6,868 bases of DNA from Pseudomonas sp. (GCA_029240955.1 JARDZH010000102.1:1-6868); one strand, 5' to 3'. Shown: positions 1-6,539, counted from the stretch's first letter. Translations and numbers: made by a program. The notes: generated by a model not told the origin, from the sequence alone.

Positions 1-66
1 CAGCATCAGCCAGTGCAGGATGATTGAGAGTTTTCCATAACGGGTTACAGCGGTGTCGCGGATCAT
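1..66 (-). CDS. Cytochrome b561, N-terminal fragment (runs off the window)
   Basis: The reverse complement from position 66 reads 22 codons, MIRDTAVTRYGKLSIILHWL followed by ML, and is cut by the window edge. The R-Y-G-K-L-S-I-x-L-H-W-L pattern is the usual start of bacterial cytochrome b561 (CybB-type) proteins. The His in HWL lies at the start of the first membrane helix and is a likely haem b ligand. The family is an inner-membrane di-haem protein that passes electrons between the quinone pool and periplasmic or respiratory partners. A GAGG ribosome-binding site lies 8 nt upstream of the ATG (plus-strand 75-78), which fixes the start. The gene is transcribed divergently from the operon at 242, so both share the region 67-241 and may share its regulator. 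Only the N-terminus is visible, so the family call rests on a short match. Confidence 0.8.
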   Translation of the reverse strand, partial: MIRDTAVTRYGKLSIILHWLML

Positions 67-130
67 AGGAAACGCCTCGTGATTGTTGTGGAACGACGAA
101 CTTTTCGCTGGCCTACCGTGCTCGCCCAGC

Positions 131-192
131 CTTAAGACAGTCTGAAGATCGGCGCTGCGGTTAACGGTTTTTCATCTTCAGACTTCGTTAAG
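131..192. promoter_or_regulatory. Palindromic candidate operator of two PmrA/QseB/BqsR-like boxes
   Basis: The arms 131-149 and 174-192 are complementary at 16 of 19 positions. They include a perfect 11-bp core (AGTCTGAAGAT at 139-149 against ATCTTCAGACT at 174-184) and are separated by 24 nt. Each arm is itself a tandem pair with an 11-nt period. The plus strand reads CTTAAG-N5-CTGAAG (131-147); the minus strand reads CTTAAC-N5-CTGAAG (192 down to 176). Tandem TTAAG-type half-sites one helical turn apart are the known target style of the OmpR-family regulators PmrA/BasR, QseB and BqsR, and a regulator of that type is encoded at 4510-5172. Binding by that protein is inferred. The symmetry between divergent genes fits an operator serving both directions. 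A transcript hairpin is possible, but neither strand has a following T-run, so it is not a terminator. Confidence 0.6.
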
Positions 193-202
193 AAATGGCT
201 TG

Positions 203-208
203 GATACT
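203..208 (+). promoter_or_regulatory. Possible -10 element (GATACT) for the operon
   Basis: GATACT matches TATAAT at 4 of 6 positions and lies just downstream of the palindrome's second arm. A poor -35 (CAGACT, 179-184) sits 18 nt upstream inside that arm, as expected for a promoter that depends on an activator. A transcript starting near 215 would leave a short leader before the ATG at 242 and would exclude the upstream TTG at 200 as a start. The match is weak and other promoters in 90-240 are possible. Confidence 0.25.
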
Positions 209-223
209 GCGCTCAAACCCATT

Positions 224-231
224 GAGGGAGG
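224..231 (+). promoter_or_regulatory. Ribosome-binding site deciding the start of the first operon gene
   Basis: GAGGGAGG ends 10 nt before the ATG at 242. The in-frame TTG at 200 would add 14 residues but has no comparable purine-rich site in front of it, so the ATG at 242 is preferred. Confidence 0.6.
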
Positions 232-241
232 CGCTCTGCCC

Positions 242-919
242 ATGCCCGAATTCGACTGGAACATCCCGCTGCCCTTGCACTTCGGCCAGGCCGAATCGAT
301 GCCGATGACGCTGAGAAACGCGTTGCCGGAGGACGAGCTGCGCGCGCCCTTCGAAGCCTTTATCCAGCAGCGTTTCCGCACGGCTCACGGTGCCGAAATC
401 CGCCATTTCATGCCCGAGCTGTTCGGCATGCACAACAGCGATGGCCAGCTGTGTGCCGTGGCAGGAGTCCGTCGAGCGCATCTGCAGGCACTGTTTCTCG
501 AGCGCTATCTGGATGAACCGATCCAGTCGTTGATCAGTGCCGCCGCCGGTCGTGCAGTGGATCGCAGGGTCATCGTCGAAGTCGGCAACCTCGCCGCCAG
601 CGATACCGGCAGTGCGCGCCTGAGCATCATCGCCATCACCTATCTGCTGGCCATGGGCGGCCGGGAATGGGTGACCTTTACCGGCAACATCGGGCTGGTC
701 AACAGCTTCCATCGCCTCGGATTGAAGCCCGTGACATTGTGCGCCGCTGATCCACAGCGACTGGGTGACGAGCGTCAACACTGGGGCAGTTATTACGAAA
801 GCAAACCCTGGGTGCACGTCGGCAACATTCGCGCGGGATTTGTTCATCTGCGCAATATTGGCCTGTTCACTCGCCTGGGTCTGCCGACTTCCGTTGAAGG
901 AGCCTGCCATGTCGCTTGA
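242..919 (+). CDS. Thermostable hemolysin family (T_hemolysin) protein, GNAT-like fold
   Basis: The 225-residue protein has no signal peptide or membrane segment and should be cytoplasmic. It carries the family hallmarks in order: an R-x-x-x-x-E-V-G-N-L-A block with EVGNLA at 113-118 followed by G and R, F-T-G at 146-148 near a conserved N, L-G-L with a downstream AADPQRL (168-174), and WGSYY at 181-185. This pattern defines the family named after the Vibrio delta-VPH thermostable hemolysin. As I recall, it belongs to the acetyltransferase-like superfamily that also includes LuxI-type autoinducer synthases. Haemolysis by the Vibrio protein gave the name, but nothing here looks like a secreted toxin. 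An acyl-transfer role on a product of the downstream enzymes is an inference. The ATG at 242 is preferred over the upstream TTG at 200 because of its ribosome-binding site. The 3' end overlaps the next gene by 11 nt, so the two are translationally linked. Confidence 0.85.
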   Translation: MPEFDWNIPLPLHFGQAESMPMTLRNALPEDELRAPFEAFIQQRFRTAHGAEIRHFMPELFGMHNSDGQLCAVAGVRRAHLQALFLERYLDEPIQSLISAAAGRAVDRRVIVEVGNLAASDTGSARLSIIAITYLLAMGGREWVTFTGNIGLVNSFHRLGLKPVTLCAADPQRLGDERQHWGSYYESKPWVHVGNIRAGFVHLRNIGLFTRLGLPTSVEGACHVA

Positions 920-2387
920 AATGCAGCGCTTCCAGGAAACCCTGCGCGACCATGCCCGGCGCAATGACAACGCCTCAGCCCTGTGGGGCGACACGCTGAG
1001 AATAGATTACGCCACGCTGTATGCCGAGGTGTTGTATCGCCAGGAGCGGCTGCGCGATGAGCAGGTGCGGGTGATCGCGCTGGCGCTGGACAACGGCGTC
1101 GACGCGATGCTGTGGGATCTGGCTGTGTTGTTCGAAGGCTTGACCTGCGTAACGCTGCCGCCGTTTTTCAGTGCCGCGCAGCGCGCCCATTGTCTGGAGC
1201 AGAGCCAGGCCGAACGGGTGATCGCCGAGCCGGAACTGCAAGCCGAGCTGCTGGCGGCGGGCTATGAATTACGAGGTGAATTCTGGTGTCGCTCGTTCAA
1301 TGGCCCGAGTCGCATGCCGGCGGGCACCGCGAAACTCACGTTTACCTCCGGGACCACCGGCACGCCGAAAGGTGTGTGCCTGAGCGCCGACAGCTTCCTG
1401 CGCGTTGCCCGGGAGCTTGATCAGGCAAGCGCAGCCACTGGACCGGAGCACCATCTGGCGCTGTTGCCTTTGGCGATCCTGCTGGAGAACCTGGGCTGTT
1501 ATGCCGCGCTGTACGCCGGTGCGGTGTTGAGCCTGCCAAGCCAGACAACCCTCGGCATTCAAGGCGCCAGCGGCATCGATGTTGCGCGCCTGCTCGGTTA
1601 TCTGGCCAAGCGTGCGCCGGAGAGCCTGATACTCGTACCACAGCTGCTGCAAGTTCTGGTCAGCGCCGCTGAACAGAAGGCTTTCGATCCGCAAACCCTG
1701 CTCTTCGCCGCGGTCGGTGGCGCGCGGGTGTCAGTGGACCTGCTGCACCGCGCGCAACGGGTCGGGTTAGCGGTTTACGAGGGATACGGCTTGTCCGAAT
1801 GCGCCTCGGTCGTATGCCTCAATCGCCCCGGCGCGCGCCGTCCGGGCAGCGTCGGGCGCCCTCTGCCCCACCTCGAGGTGCGGTTGGCCGAGGACGGTGA
1901 AGTGCTGATCAAGGGTTCGGTGTTGCTCGGCTATCTGGGGGAGCCAGCGTATACCGATCAATGGTGGCCGAGTGGCGATCTGGGCGAATTCGATCCGGAA
2001 GGTTTTCTTTATCTCAAGGGCCGCAAAAAGCACCAATTCGTCACCAGCTACGGGCGAAACGTCAACCCGGAATGGGTCGAGTCGGAACTGACCCAGCGCC
2101 GCCACATCGCTCAAGCGTTCGTTTATGGCGAGGCGATGCCGCACAACCACGCCCTGCTCTGGCCGCATCGTCCGGACTGCACCGATGCCGAGCTGGCCGC
2201 CGCCGTCGCCGAAGCGAACGCGGCGTTGCCCGATTACGCCCAGGTGCATCAGTGGACGCGCCTGGCGCAGCCCTTCACTGCGGCCAACGGCCTGCTCACC
2301 GCCAATGGCCGGCCACGCCGTGACGCCATCGTCGCGCAGTACCGCACGCAACTGACCGAATCCGCCACTTCCGAGGAATCCGCATAA
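909..2387 (+). CDS. AMP-binding (ANL superfamily) acyl-CoA synthetase-like enzyme, atypical A10 motif
   Basis: ANL enzymes activate a carboxylate, often a fatty or aryl acid, as an acyl-adenylate and usually pass it to CoA or a carrier protein. Visible motifs in this 492-residue protein are the phosphate loop TFTSGTTGTPKG (144-155), YEGYGLSE (290-297, A5), SGDLG with Asp357 (355-359, A7) and the hinge GRKKHQFVTSYGRNVNPEWVE region (371-391, A8) with Arg372. The C-terminal A10 segment reads NGLLTANGRPRR (460-471), where long-chain synthetases have NGLLT-P-T-x-K. The catalytic Lys position is therefore Arg468 (CGG at 2310-2312). The ATG at 909 follows GAAGGAG (896-902) by 6 nt and overlaps the previous stop. 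An in-frame ATG at 765 would add 48 residues lying inside the previous gene and is rejected. The stop TAATG overlaps the next start by 1 nt. The substrate is unknown; a fatty acid is likely from the general resemblance to FadD-type enzymes. Confidence 0.88.
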   Translation: MSLEMQRFQETLRDHARRNDNASALWGDTLRIDYATLYAEVLYRQERLRDEQVRVIALALDNGVDAMLWDLAVLFEGLTCVTLPPFFSAAQRAHCLEQSQAERVIAEPELQAELLAAGYELRGEFWCRSFNGPSRMPAGTAKLTFTSGTTGTPKGVCLSADSFLRVARELDQASAATGPEHHLALLPLAILLENLGCYAALYAGAVLSLPSQTTLGIQGASGIDVARLLGYLAKRAPESLILVPQLLQVLVSAAEQKAFDPQTLLFAAVGGARVSVDLLHRAQRVGLAVYEGYGLSECASVVCLNRPGARRPGSVGRPLPHLEVRLAEDGEVLIKGSVLLGYLGEPAYTDQWWPSGDLGEFDPEGFLYLKGRKKHQFVTSYGRNVNPEWVESELTQRRHIAQAFVYGEAMPHNHALLWPHRPDCTDAELAAAVAEANAALPDYAQVHQWTRLAQPFTAANGLLTANGRPRRDAIVAQYRTQLTESATSEESA

Positions 2388-3061
2388 TGAGTTTTTTCGA
2401 CACCCTGCAAGAAGCCACGCAACGGGAACGCCACGAGCTGTTCAACCTGCCGATCATCGTCGATGCGTTGCAAGGCAAGGTCAGCCTCGACAGCTATCGT
2501 GCCTTTCTTGCCCAGGCTTACTACCACGTGCGCCACACCGTGCCACTGATGATGGCCTGCGGTGCACGCCTGCCGACGCGCCTGGAATGGCTGCGCAAAG
2601 CGGTGTGCGAGTACATTGAGGATGAATACGGCCACGAACAATGGGTGCTCAACGACATTGCCGCCTGTGGCGGTGATCGTGACGCCGTGCGTGATGGTCA
2701 GCCGTCGTTATCGATCGAGCTGATGGTCAGTTTTCTCTACGACCTGATCGCCCGGGGCAATCCGGTGGGTCTGTTCGGCATGGTGAACGTACTCGAAGGC
2801 ACCAGCATCGCCCTGGCCACCCACGCGGCGGGGAGCATTCGCGATCGCCTGGCGCTGCCGGAAACGGCATTCAGCTATCTGAACTCCCACGGTTCGCTCG
2901 ACATCGAGCACATGCAGACCTATCGGCGGTTGATGAATCAGCTGCAAGACCCTGACGATCAAGCGGCGGTCATTCATGCCTCGAAAGTCGTCTATCGCCT
3001 TTACGCCGACATGTTCCGTGGTCTGCCCCGCGACGCTGAGGCTCAACATGCAGCTGCATGA
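2387..3061 (+). CDS. Haem-oxygenase-like diiron oxidase (HDO; TenA/PqqC-like iron-containing redox enzyme)
   Basis: The 224-residue all-helical protein carries the full ligand set of the haem-oxygenase-like diiron oxidases: Glu80 and His83 (E-Y-G-H), Glu137 (V-L-E-G), then His168, Asp172 and His175 (H-x3-D-x2-H). The last triad has the same spacing as I recall for CADD and for UndA (1-undecene synthase), and the E-x2-H pair matches UndA. The family uses Fe(II) and O2 for N-oxygenation, C-C cleavage or oxidative decarboxylation of amino acids, fatty acids and similar substrates. A TenA thiaminase is unlikely, because the TenA active-site Cys context is not seen and the ligand set is complete. 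GAGGA (2373-2377) lies 9 nt before the ATG. The neighbouring AMP-binding enzyme suggests an activated or free fatty-acid-like substrate. The true reaction cannot be read from the sequence. It overlaps the next gene by 14 nt. Confidence 0.82.
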   Translation: MSFFDTLQEATQRERHELFNLPIIVDALQGKVSLDSYRAFLAQAYYHVRHTVPLMMACGARLPTRLEWLRKAVCEYIEDEYGHEQWVLNDIAACGGDRDAVRDGQPSLSIELMVSFLYDLIARGNPVGLFGMVNVLEGTSIALATHAAGSIRDRLALPETAFSYLNSHGSLDIEHMQTYRRLMNQLQDPDDQAAVIHASKVVYRLYADMFRGLPRDAEAQHAAA

Positions 3062-3857
3062 AGCCCGCGTGGTGCTGACCGGTGCCAGTGGCGGCATCGG
3101 CCTGGCCATCGCCAGTGCCTTGTGCGCCGCCGGTGCCAGGGTATTGGCCGTGGCGCGGCATCAGGAGGCGCTGCTGCCGCTGCTTGAGCGGTATCCGCAG
3201 AACCTGTGCTGGGTCGCCGCCGATCTGACCTTCCTCAGCGATCGGCGCAAAGTGTTGGCCGCCGCCGACGCCATTGGCGGCATCAACCTGCTGATCAACG
3301 CTGCCGGGGTCAATTACTTCGCCATGCTCGAACAGCTCGATGACGGTGACATCAACGCGATGCTGGCGGTGAACATCAGCGCGCCAATCTGCCTGACCAA
3401 AATGCTGTTGCCGCAGCTCAAGCAGGCTGACAGCGCGATGGTGGTCAACGTCGGCTCGACCTATGGCTCGATCGGTTACCCCGGTTACGCCAGTTATTGC
3501 GCGAGCAAATTTGCCCTGCGCGGATTCTCCGAGGCATTGCGCCGCGAGCTGGCCGACACGCGGGTCAGTGTGTTGTATGTCGCGCCCCGCGCCACCCGCA
3601 CCTCGATGAATAGCGCCGCTGCACAAGCCTTGAACGATGCCCTCAAGGCCAGCGTTGACGATCCGCAGACCGTGGCGTCGGCAGTGATGCATGCGATTGC
3701 CGGCGACCGTCGGGATCTGTACCTAGGCTGGCCGGAGCGATTTTTCGTCCGTTTGAACAGCTTACTTCCGCATCTGGTGGATCGCGGCCTGCGCAAGCAA
3801 TTGCCACTGATCCGCCGTCTCAGTGAAAAACCTGATAACGAGGCTCCAACGCCATGA
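3048..3857 (+). CDS. Short-chain dehydrogenase/reductase (classical SDR)
   Basis: The 269-residue protein has a Rossmann fold with TGASGGIG (11-18) for NAD(P) binding, Asp59 after beta-3, NAAG (84-87), Asn109, Ser137, and the catalytic Tyr150-x3-Lys154, which completes an intact N-S-Y-K tetrad. SDRs of this type interconvert hydroxyl and carbonyl groups on lipids, polyketides and other small molecules. Arg34 and Arg37 after beta-2 (RVLAVAR) hint at NADPH preference, but this is weak. The C-terminal 25-30 residues, after the core, are basic and amphipathic and could form a membrane-contacting helix (WPERFFVRLNSLLPHLVDR). The ATG at 3048 has GAGG (3038-3041) 6 nt upstream; an upstream in-frame ATG at 2976 lies deep in the previous gene and is not used. 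It overlaps the next gene by ATGA. In context it probably acts on the product of the diiron oxidase. Confidence 0.88.
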   Translation: MQLHEARVVLTGASGGIGLAIASALCAAGARVLAVARHQEALLPLLERYPQNLCWVAADLTFLSDRRKVLAAADAIGGINLLINAAGVNYFAMLEQLDDGDINAMLAVNISAPICLTKMLLPQLKQADSAMVVNVGSTYGSIGYPGYASYCASKFALRGFSEALRRELADTRVSVLYVAPRATRTSMNSAAAQALNDALKASVDDPQTVASAVMHAIAGDRRDLYLGWPERFFVRLNSLLPHLVDRGLRKQLPLIRRLSEKPDNEAPTP

Positions 3858-4498
3858 AAAAACTCTCCACATGCCTGCTGTTTGCCGCCCTCAGTCAAAG
3901 TGTCTGGGCGCTTGAGCCGGCTGATCAGCAACGTCTCACCGGCATCCAGCAGAACTGGGCGCACATTCAATACGAGGTTGCGGAAAAACAGCGCGCCGCG
4001 GCGTTCGAGCAATTGGCCAGCGAAGCCAACGCGTTCACCACGCAACGTCCGAATGTGGCCGAAGCCTGGATCTGGAAAGGCATCGTCACCAGCAGTTGGG
4101 CCGGTGCCGAGGGCGGGCTCGGCGCTTTGGGCAAAGCCAAGGACGCTAAGGCGGACCTGGAAAAATCCCTGACGCTTGACCCCAAGGCCCTGCAAGGCTC
4201 GGCATACACCAGCCTCGCTGCATTGTACGACCGGGTACCGGGCTGGCCGATCGGCTTCGGCGACAGCGACAAGGCCGAGCAATTGCTCAAACAAGCCCTG
4301 CAGCTCAACCCCGATGGCATCGACAGTCTGTACTTCTGGGGCGACCATCTCTACCGTCAGAAGCGCTACGCTGAAGCCAAGGCAGCGCTGATCAAGGCCA
4401 GACAAGCCGCACCCCGTGCGGGCCGCGAAAGCGCCGATACCGGGCGTCGTAAAGAGATCGACGCCTTGCTGGTGGACGTGAACAAGAAACTCGACTGA
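3854..4498 (+). CDS. Exported TPR protein, TatT-like (TRAP T-component family)
   Basis: The 214-residue protein starts with a Sec signal peptide: K2-K3, a hydrophobic stretch of residues 4-16, and a likely cut after VWA at residue 19. There is no lipobox, so a soluble periplasmic protein is expected. The rest is helical with tetratricopeptide-like repeats at about 85-112, 117-153 and 158-187, each ending in a D/N-P turn (LDP 108-110, LNP 151-153). The block YDRVPGWPIGFGD (125-137) followed by DKAEQLLKQAL and the closing RRKEI (198-202) are typical of the family I recall as TatT-like, originally described as a partner of some TRAP transporters. No transporter genes are nearby, so its role here is unknown. 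It may interact with the neighbouring sensor's periplasmic domain. The start overlaps the SDR stop (ATGA), with GAGG at 3840-3843. Confidence 0.75.
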   Translation: MKKLSTCLLFAALSQSVWALEPADQQRLTGIQQNWAHIQYEVAEKQRAAAFEQLASEANAFTTQRPNVAEAWIWKGIVTSSWAGAEGGLGALGKAKDAKADLEKSLTLDPKALQGSAYTSLAALYDRVPGWPIGFGDSDKAEQLLKQALQLNPDGIDSLYFWGDHLYRQKRYAEAKAALIKARQAAPRAGRESADTGRRKEIDALLVDVNKKLD

Positions 4499-4504
4499 AA
4501 GGAG
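4498..4504 (+). promoter_or_regulatory. Ribosome-binding site fixing the GTG start of the response regulator
   Basis: AAAGGAG ends 5 nt before the GTG at 4510. The alternative GTG at 4504 begins on the last base of this site and could not use it. Confidence 0.7.
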
Positions 4505-4509
4505 TGCGC

Positions 4510-5172
4510 GTGCGTTTATTACTGATCGAGGATGACGTGGCGCTGGGTGAAGGCATCTATCAGGCGCTGGGCCGCGAGGGTTACACGGTCGACTGGCTCA
4601 AGGACGGCAGCAGCGCCTTGCATGCGCTGCTCAGCGAAACGTTTGACGTCGCCGTGCTGGACCTCGGCCTGCCGCGCATGGATGGCCTCGAAGTGTTGCG
4701 TCGTCTGCGTGACAGCGGTTCGAACCTGCCGGTGTTGATTCTCACCGCTCGCGATGCCACCGAAGACCGCATTGCCGGACTCGACGCCGGTGCTGACGAT
4801 TACCTGGTCAAACCCTTCGACCTCGCCGAACTCAAAGCCCGCCTGCGTGCCCTGTTGCGCCGCAGTGCCGGGCGCGCCCAGGCGCTGATCGAACACGCCG
4901 GCATCAGCCTCAACCCCGGCACCCAGCAGGTCAGTTATCAAGGCCAACCGGTCGCGCTCACCCCCAAGGAATATCAGCTGCTGCACGAACTGCTGTCGCC
5001 GCCGGGCCGGGTGATGACCCGCGATCAATTGATCCAGTTGCTTTACGGCTGGAATGAAGAAGCGGAAAGCAACACCCTCGAAGTGCACATTCATCACCTG
5101 CGCAAGAAGTTCTCTACCGACCTGATCCGCACCATCCGCGGCGTGGGTTATCTGGTGGAGGAACGTCGATGA
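4510..5172 (+). CDS. OmpR-family response regulator, QseB/PmrA/BqsR type
   Basis: The 220-residue protein starts MRLLLIEDD, the normal start of this group. The receiver domain (1-115) has acidic Asp8/Asp9, phosphoacceptor Asp51, Thr79 and Lys101 in K-P-F. A winged-helix DNA-binding domain (about 125-218) carries the transactivation loop and recognition-helix region SNTLEVHIHHLRKK (187-200) and the wing IRTIRGVGYLV (206-216). The ESN-LEVHIHxLRKK pattern is shared by PmrA, QseB and BqsR, which bind tandem TTAAG-like half-sites. The palindrome at 131-192 carries such half-sites, so autoregulation of the operon is plausible. GTG at 4510 is chosen on the ribosome-binding site and on family length. 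It is separated from the TPR gene by 11 nt, and its stop overlaps the kinase start (ATGA). Which named orthologue it represents cannot be settled from one sequence. Confidence 0.93.
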   Translation: MRLLLIEDDVALGEGIYQALGREGYTVDWLKDGSSALHALLSETFDVAVLDLGLPRMDGLEVLRRLRDSGSNLPVLILTARDATEDRIAGLDAGADDYLVKPFDLAELKARLRALLRRSAGRAQALIEHAGISLNPGTQQVSYQGQPVALTPKEYQLLHELLSPPGRVMTRDQLIQLLYGWNEEAESNTLEVHIHHLRKKFSTDLIRTIRGVGYLVEERR

Positions 5173-6539
5173 CCTCGATCCGCCGGCGCACGCTGACCCT
5201 GATCATCGGCCTGTTACTGGCCGGTCTGGCGGTACTCAGCCTCTTCAACGTGCATGACAGCAACCACGAAATCGCCGAGGTCTACGACGCGCAATTGGCG
5301 CAGAACGCACGCCTGTTGCAGGGCGTAATGCGTATGCCGATGGCGAGTACCGAGCACGCGCAGTTGTATCAGGCGTTCAATCAGGCTCTCGGCGAAGCCA
5401 AGCCACGGGTTGATGGACATCCTTACGAAAGCAAAATCGCCTTCCAGGTGTGGAACCCGCAAGGCGAGGTGCTGGTACACACCGCCAGTGCGCCCTCCTT
5501 CACTGCGCCGCCGACGAGAACGGGCTTCAGCGACGTGGTCGATCTGAAAGGTCGGCAATGGCGAGCGTTCATGCTGGAAGACAAGCAGAACGGCCTGCGC
5601 ATCTGGGTCGGCGAGCGCGACGATGTGCGCACCGACCTGGTCGACCGCATCGTGCGCCACACGCTGTGGCCGAACATGCTCGGCAGCCTGATCCTCGCCG
5701 CGATGATCTGGCTGGCCATAGGCTGGGGGCTCAAGCCCCTGGCAGACATGGCGGCGACTCTGCGCGCCCGTCACAGTGGTTCACTTGAGCCGCTGCAACT
5801 GACGCCCCTGCCCAGTGAGCTGGAGCCAATGCAGGCAGCGCTCAATCGCATGCTCGCGCAGATTCAGGAGGTGCTCGGCCGGGAGCGTCGCTTTATCGCC
5901 GATGCCGCGCACGAAATGCGCACGCCGCTGGCGGTGCTGCGGGTGCATGCGCAAAATCTGCAGGAGGCCGGTACCGAAGAAGAACGTCGTGAGTCGCTGG
6001 AATTTCTGATCTCCGGAGTCGACCGCACCAGCCGACTGGTCAACCAGCTGCTGACAATGGCGCGCCTTGAACCCAAACCCGACCCGCCGCCACTGCAACG
6101 CATTGATCTCAGCGAAACCGTACGCAACAGCCTGGTGCAATTGACACCGTGGTTGCTGAGCAAACACCTTGAGTTGATCTTCGAGGTCAGCGACCAACCG
6201 TTTCATGTCCTCGCCGACCCCGCCGCCATCGATATCGCGCTGAATAACCTGATCACCAACGCGGCGAATTTCTCCCCCGAACACGGTGCGATCACCGTGC
6301 ACCTGAGCAAGTCTGATGGCTTCTGTCATTTGACGGTCGACGATCAAGGGCCGGGAATCGATGAATCGGACAGAGAGCGATTGTTCGAGCGTTTCTACAG
6401 CCGTGGCACGGCGCATGGCGCCGGGTTGGGGTTGACCATTGTCAACACCATCGCGATGCGACTGAACGGACGGATTGAACTGGCGAACCGCGCAGAGGGA
6501 GGTTTGAGGGCGACGTTATCGATTCCGGCAGGGGAATGA
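5169..6539 (+). CDS. Sensor histidine kinase, QseC/PmrB type, partner of the upstream regulator
   Basis: This 456-residue inner-membrane kinase has TM1 at about 7-27, a periplasmic sensor domain of about 135 residues (28-165) resembling the 2CSK_N domain of QseC-like kinases (W131 and the V-D-L-K-G-R-Q-W block), and TM2 at about 168-187. A short HAMP-like linker starts at LKPL (188-191) and has the P-x-E-L/L-N-x-M pattern. The phosphoacceptor His248 lies in FIADAAHEMRTPL (242-254). The ATPase domain has the N box with Asn364, G1 DDQGPG (391-396) and G2 GAGLGL (417-422). All catalytic parts are present. It should phosphorylate Asp51 of the regulator with which it overlaps. The signal is unknown: the periplasmic region has no RExxE motif of the type reported for Fe(II) sensing in BqsS and PmrB. 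Its last bases overlap the ArcD-like fragment. Confidence 0.93.
   Translation: MTSIRRRTLTLIIGLLLAGLAVLSLFNVHDSNHEIAEVYDAQLAQNARLLQGVMRMPMASTEHAQLYQAFNQALGEAKPRVDGHPYESKIAFQVWNPQGEVLVHTASAPSFTAPPTRTGFSDVVDLKGRQWRAFMLEDKQNGLRIWVGERDDVRTDLVDRIVRHTLWPNMLGSLILAAMIWLAIGWGLKPLADMAATLRARHSGSLEPLQLTPLPSELEPMQAALNRMLAQIQEVLGRERRFIADAAHEMRTPLAVLRVHAQNLQEAGTEEERRESLEFLISGVDRTSRLVNQLLTMARLEPKPDPPPLQRIDLSETVRNSLVQLTPWLLSKHLELIFEVSDQPFHVLADPAAIDIALNNLITNAANFSPEHGAITVHLSKSDGFCHLTVDDQGPGIDESDRERLFERFYSRGTAHGAGLGLTIVNTIAMRLNGRIELANRAEGGLRATLSIPAGE

Noticed and set aside
131..192. The intergenic inverted repeat as a Rho-independent terminator or the stem of a small RNA
   Set aside because: The arms are not GC-rich, the loop is 24 nt and no T-run follows on either strand. 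The direct-repeat substructure within each arm fits a protein-binding site better.
765..908. 48-residue N-terminal extension of the AMP-binding enzyme from an upstream in-frame ATG
   Set aside because: The extension lies wholly inside the preceding gene and has no family similarity. The ATG at 909 has a strong ribosome-binding site and gives a normal ANL N-terminus.
188..994. Long open frame on the minus strand opposite the first operon gene (268 codons), with similar ones at 3494-4405 and 5781-6416
   Set aside because: These lie opposite well-supported genes, show no recognisable motifs and have low-complexity Gln/Arg/Ala-rich translations. They are typical antisense open frames of GC-rich DNA.
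5988..6002. RExxE motif (RESLE, kinase residues 274-278) as an Fe(II)-sensing site like that of BqsS/PmrB
   Set aside because: It lies in the cytoplasmic dimerisation domain just after His248, not in the periplasmic sensor domain, so it is almost certainly coincidental. Iron sensing is therefore not claimed.
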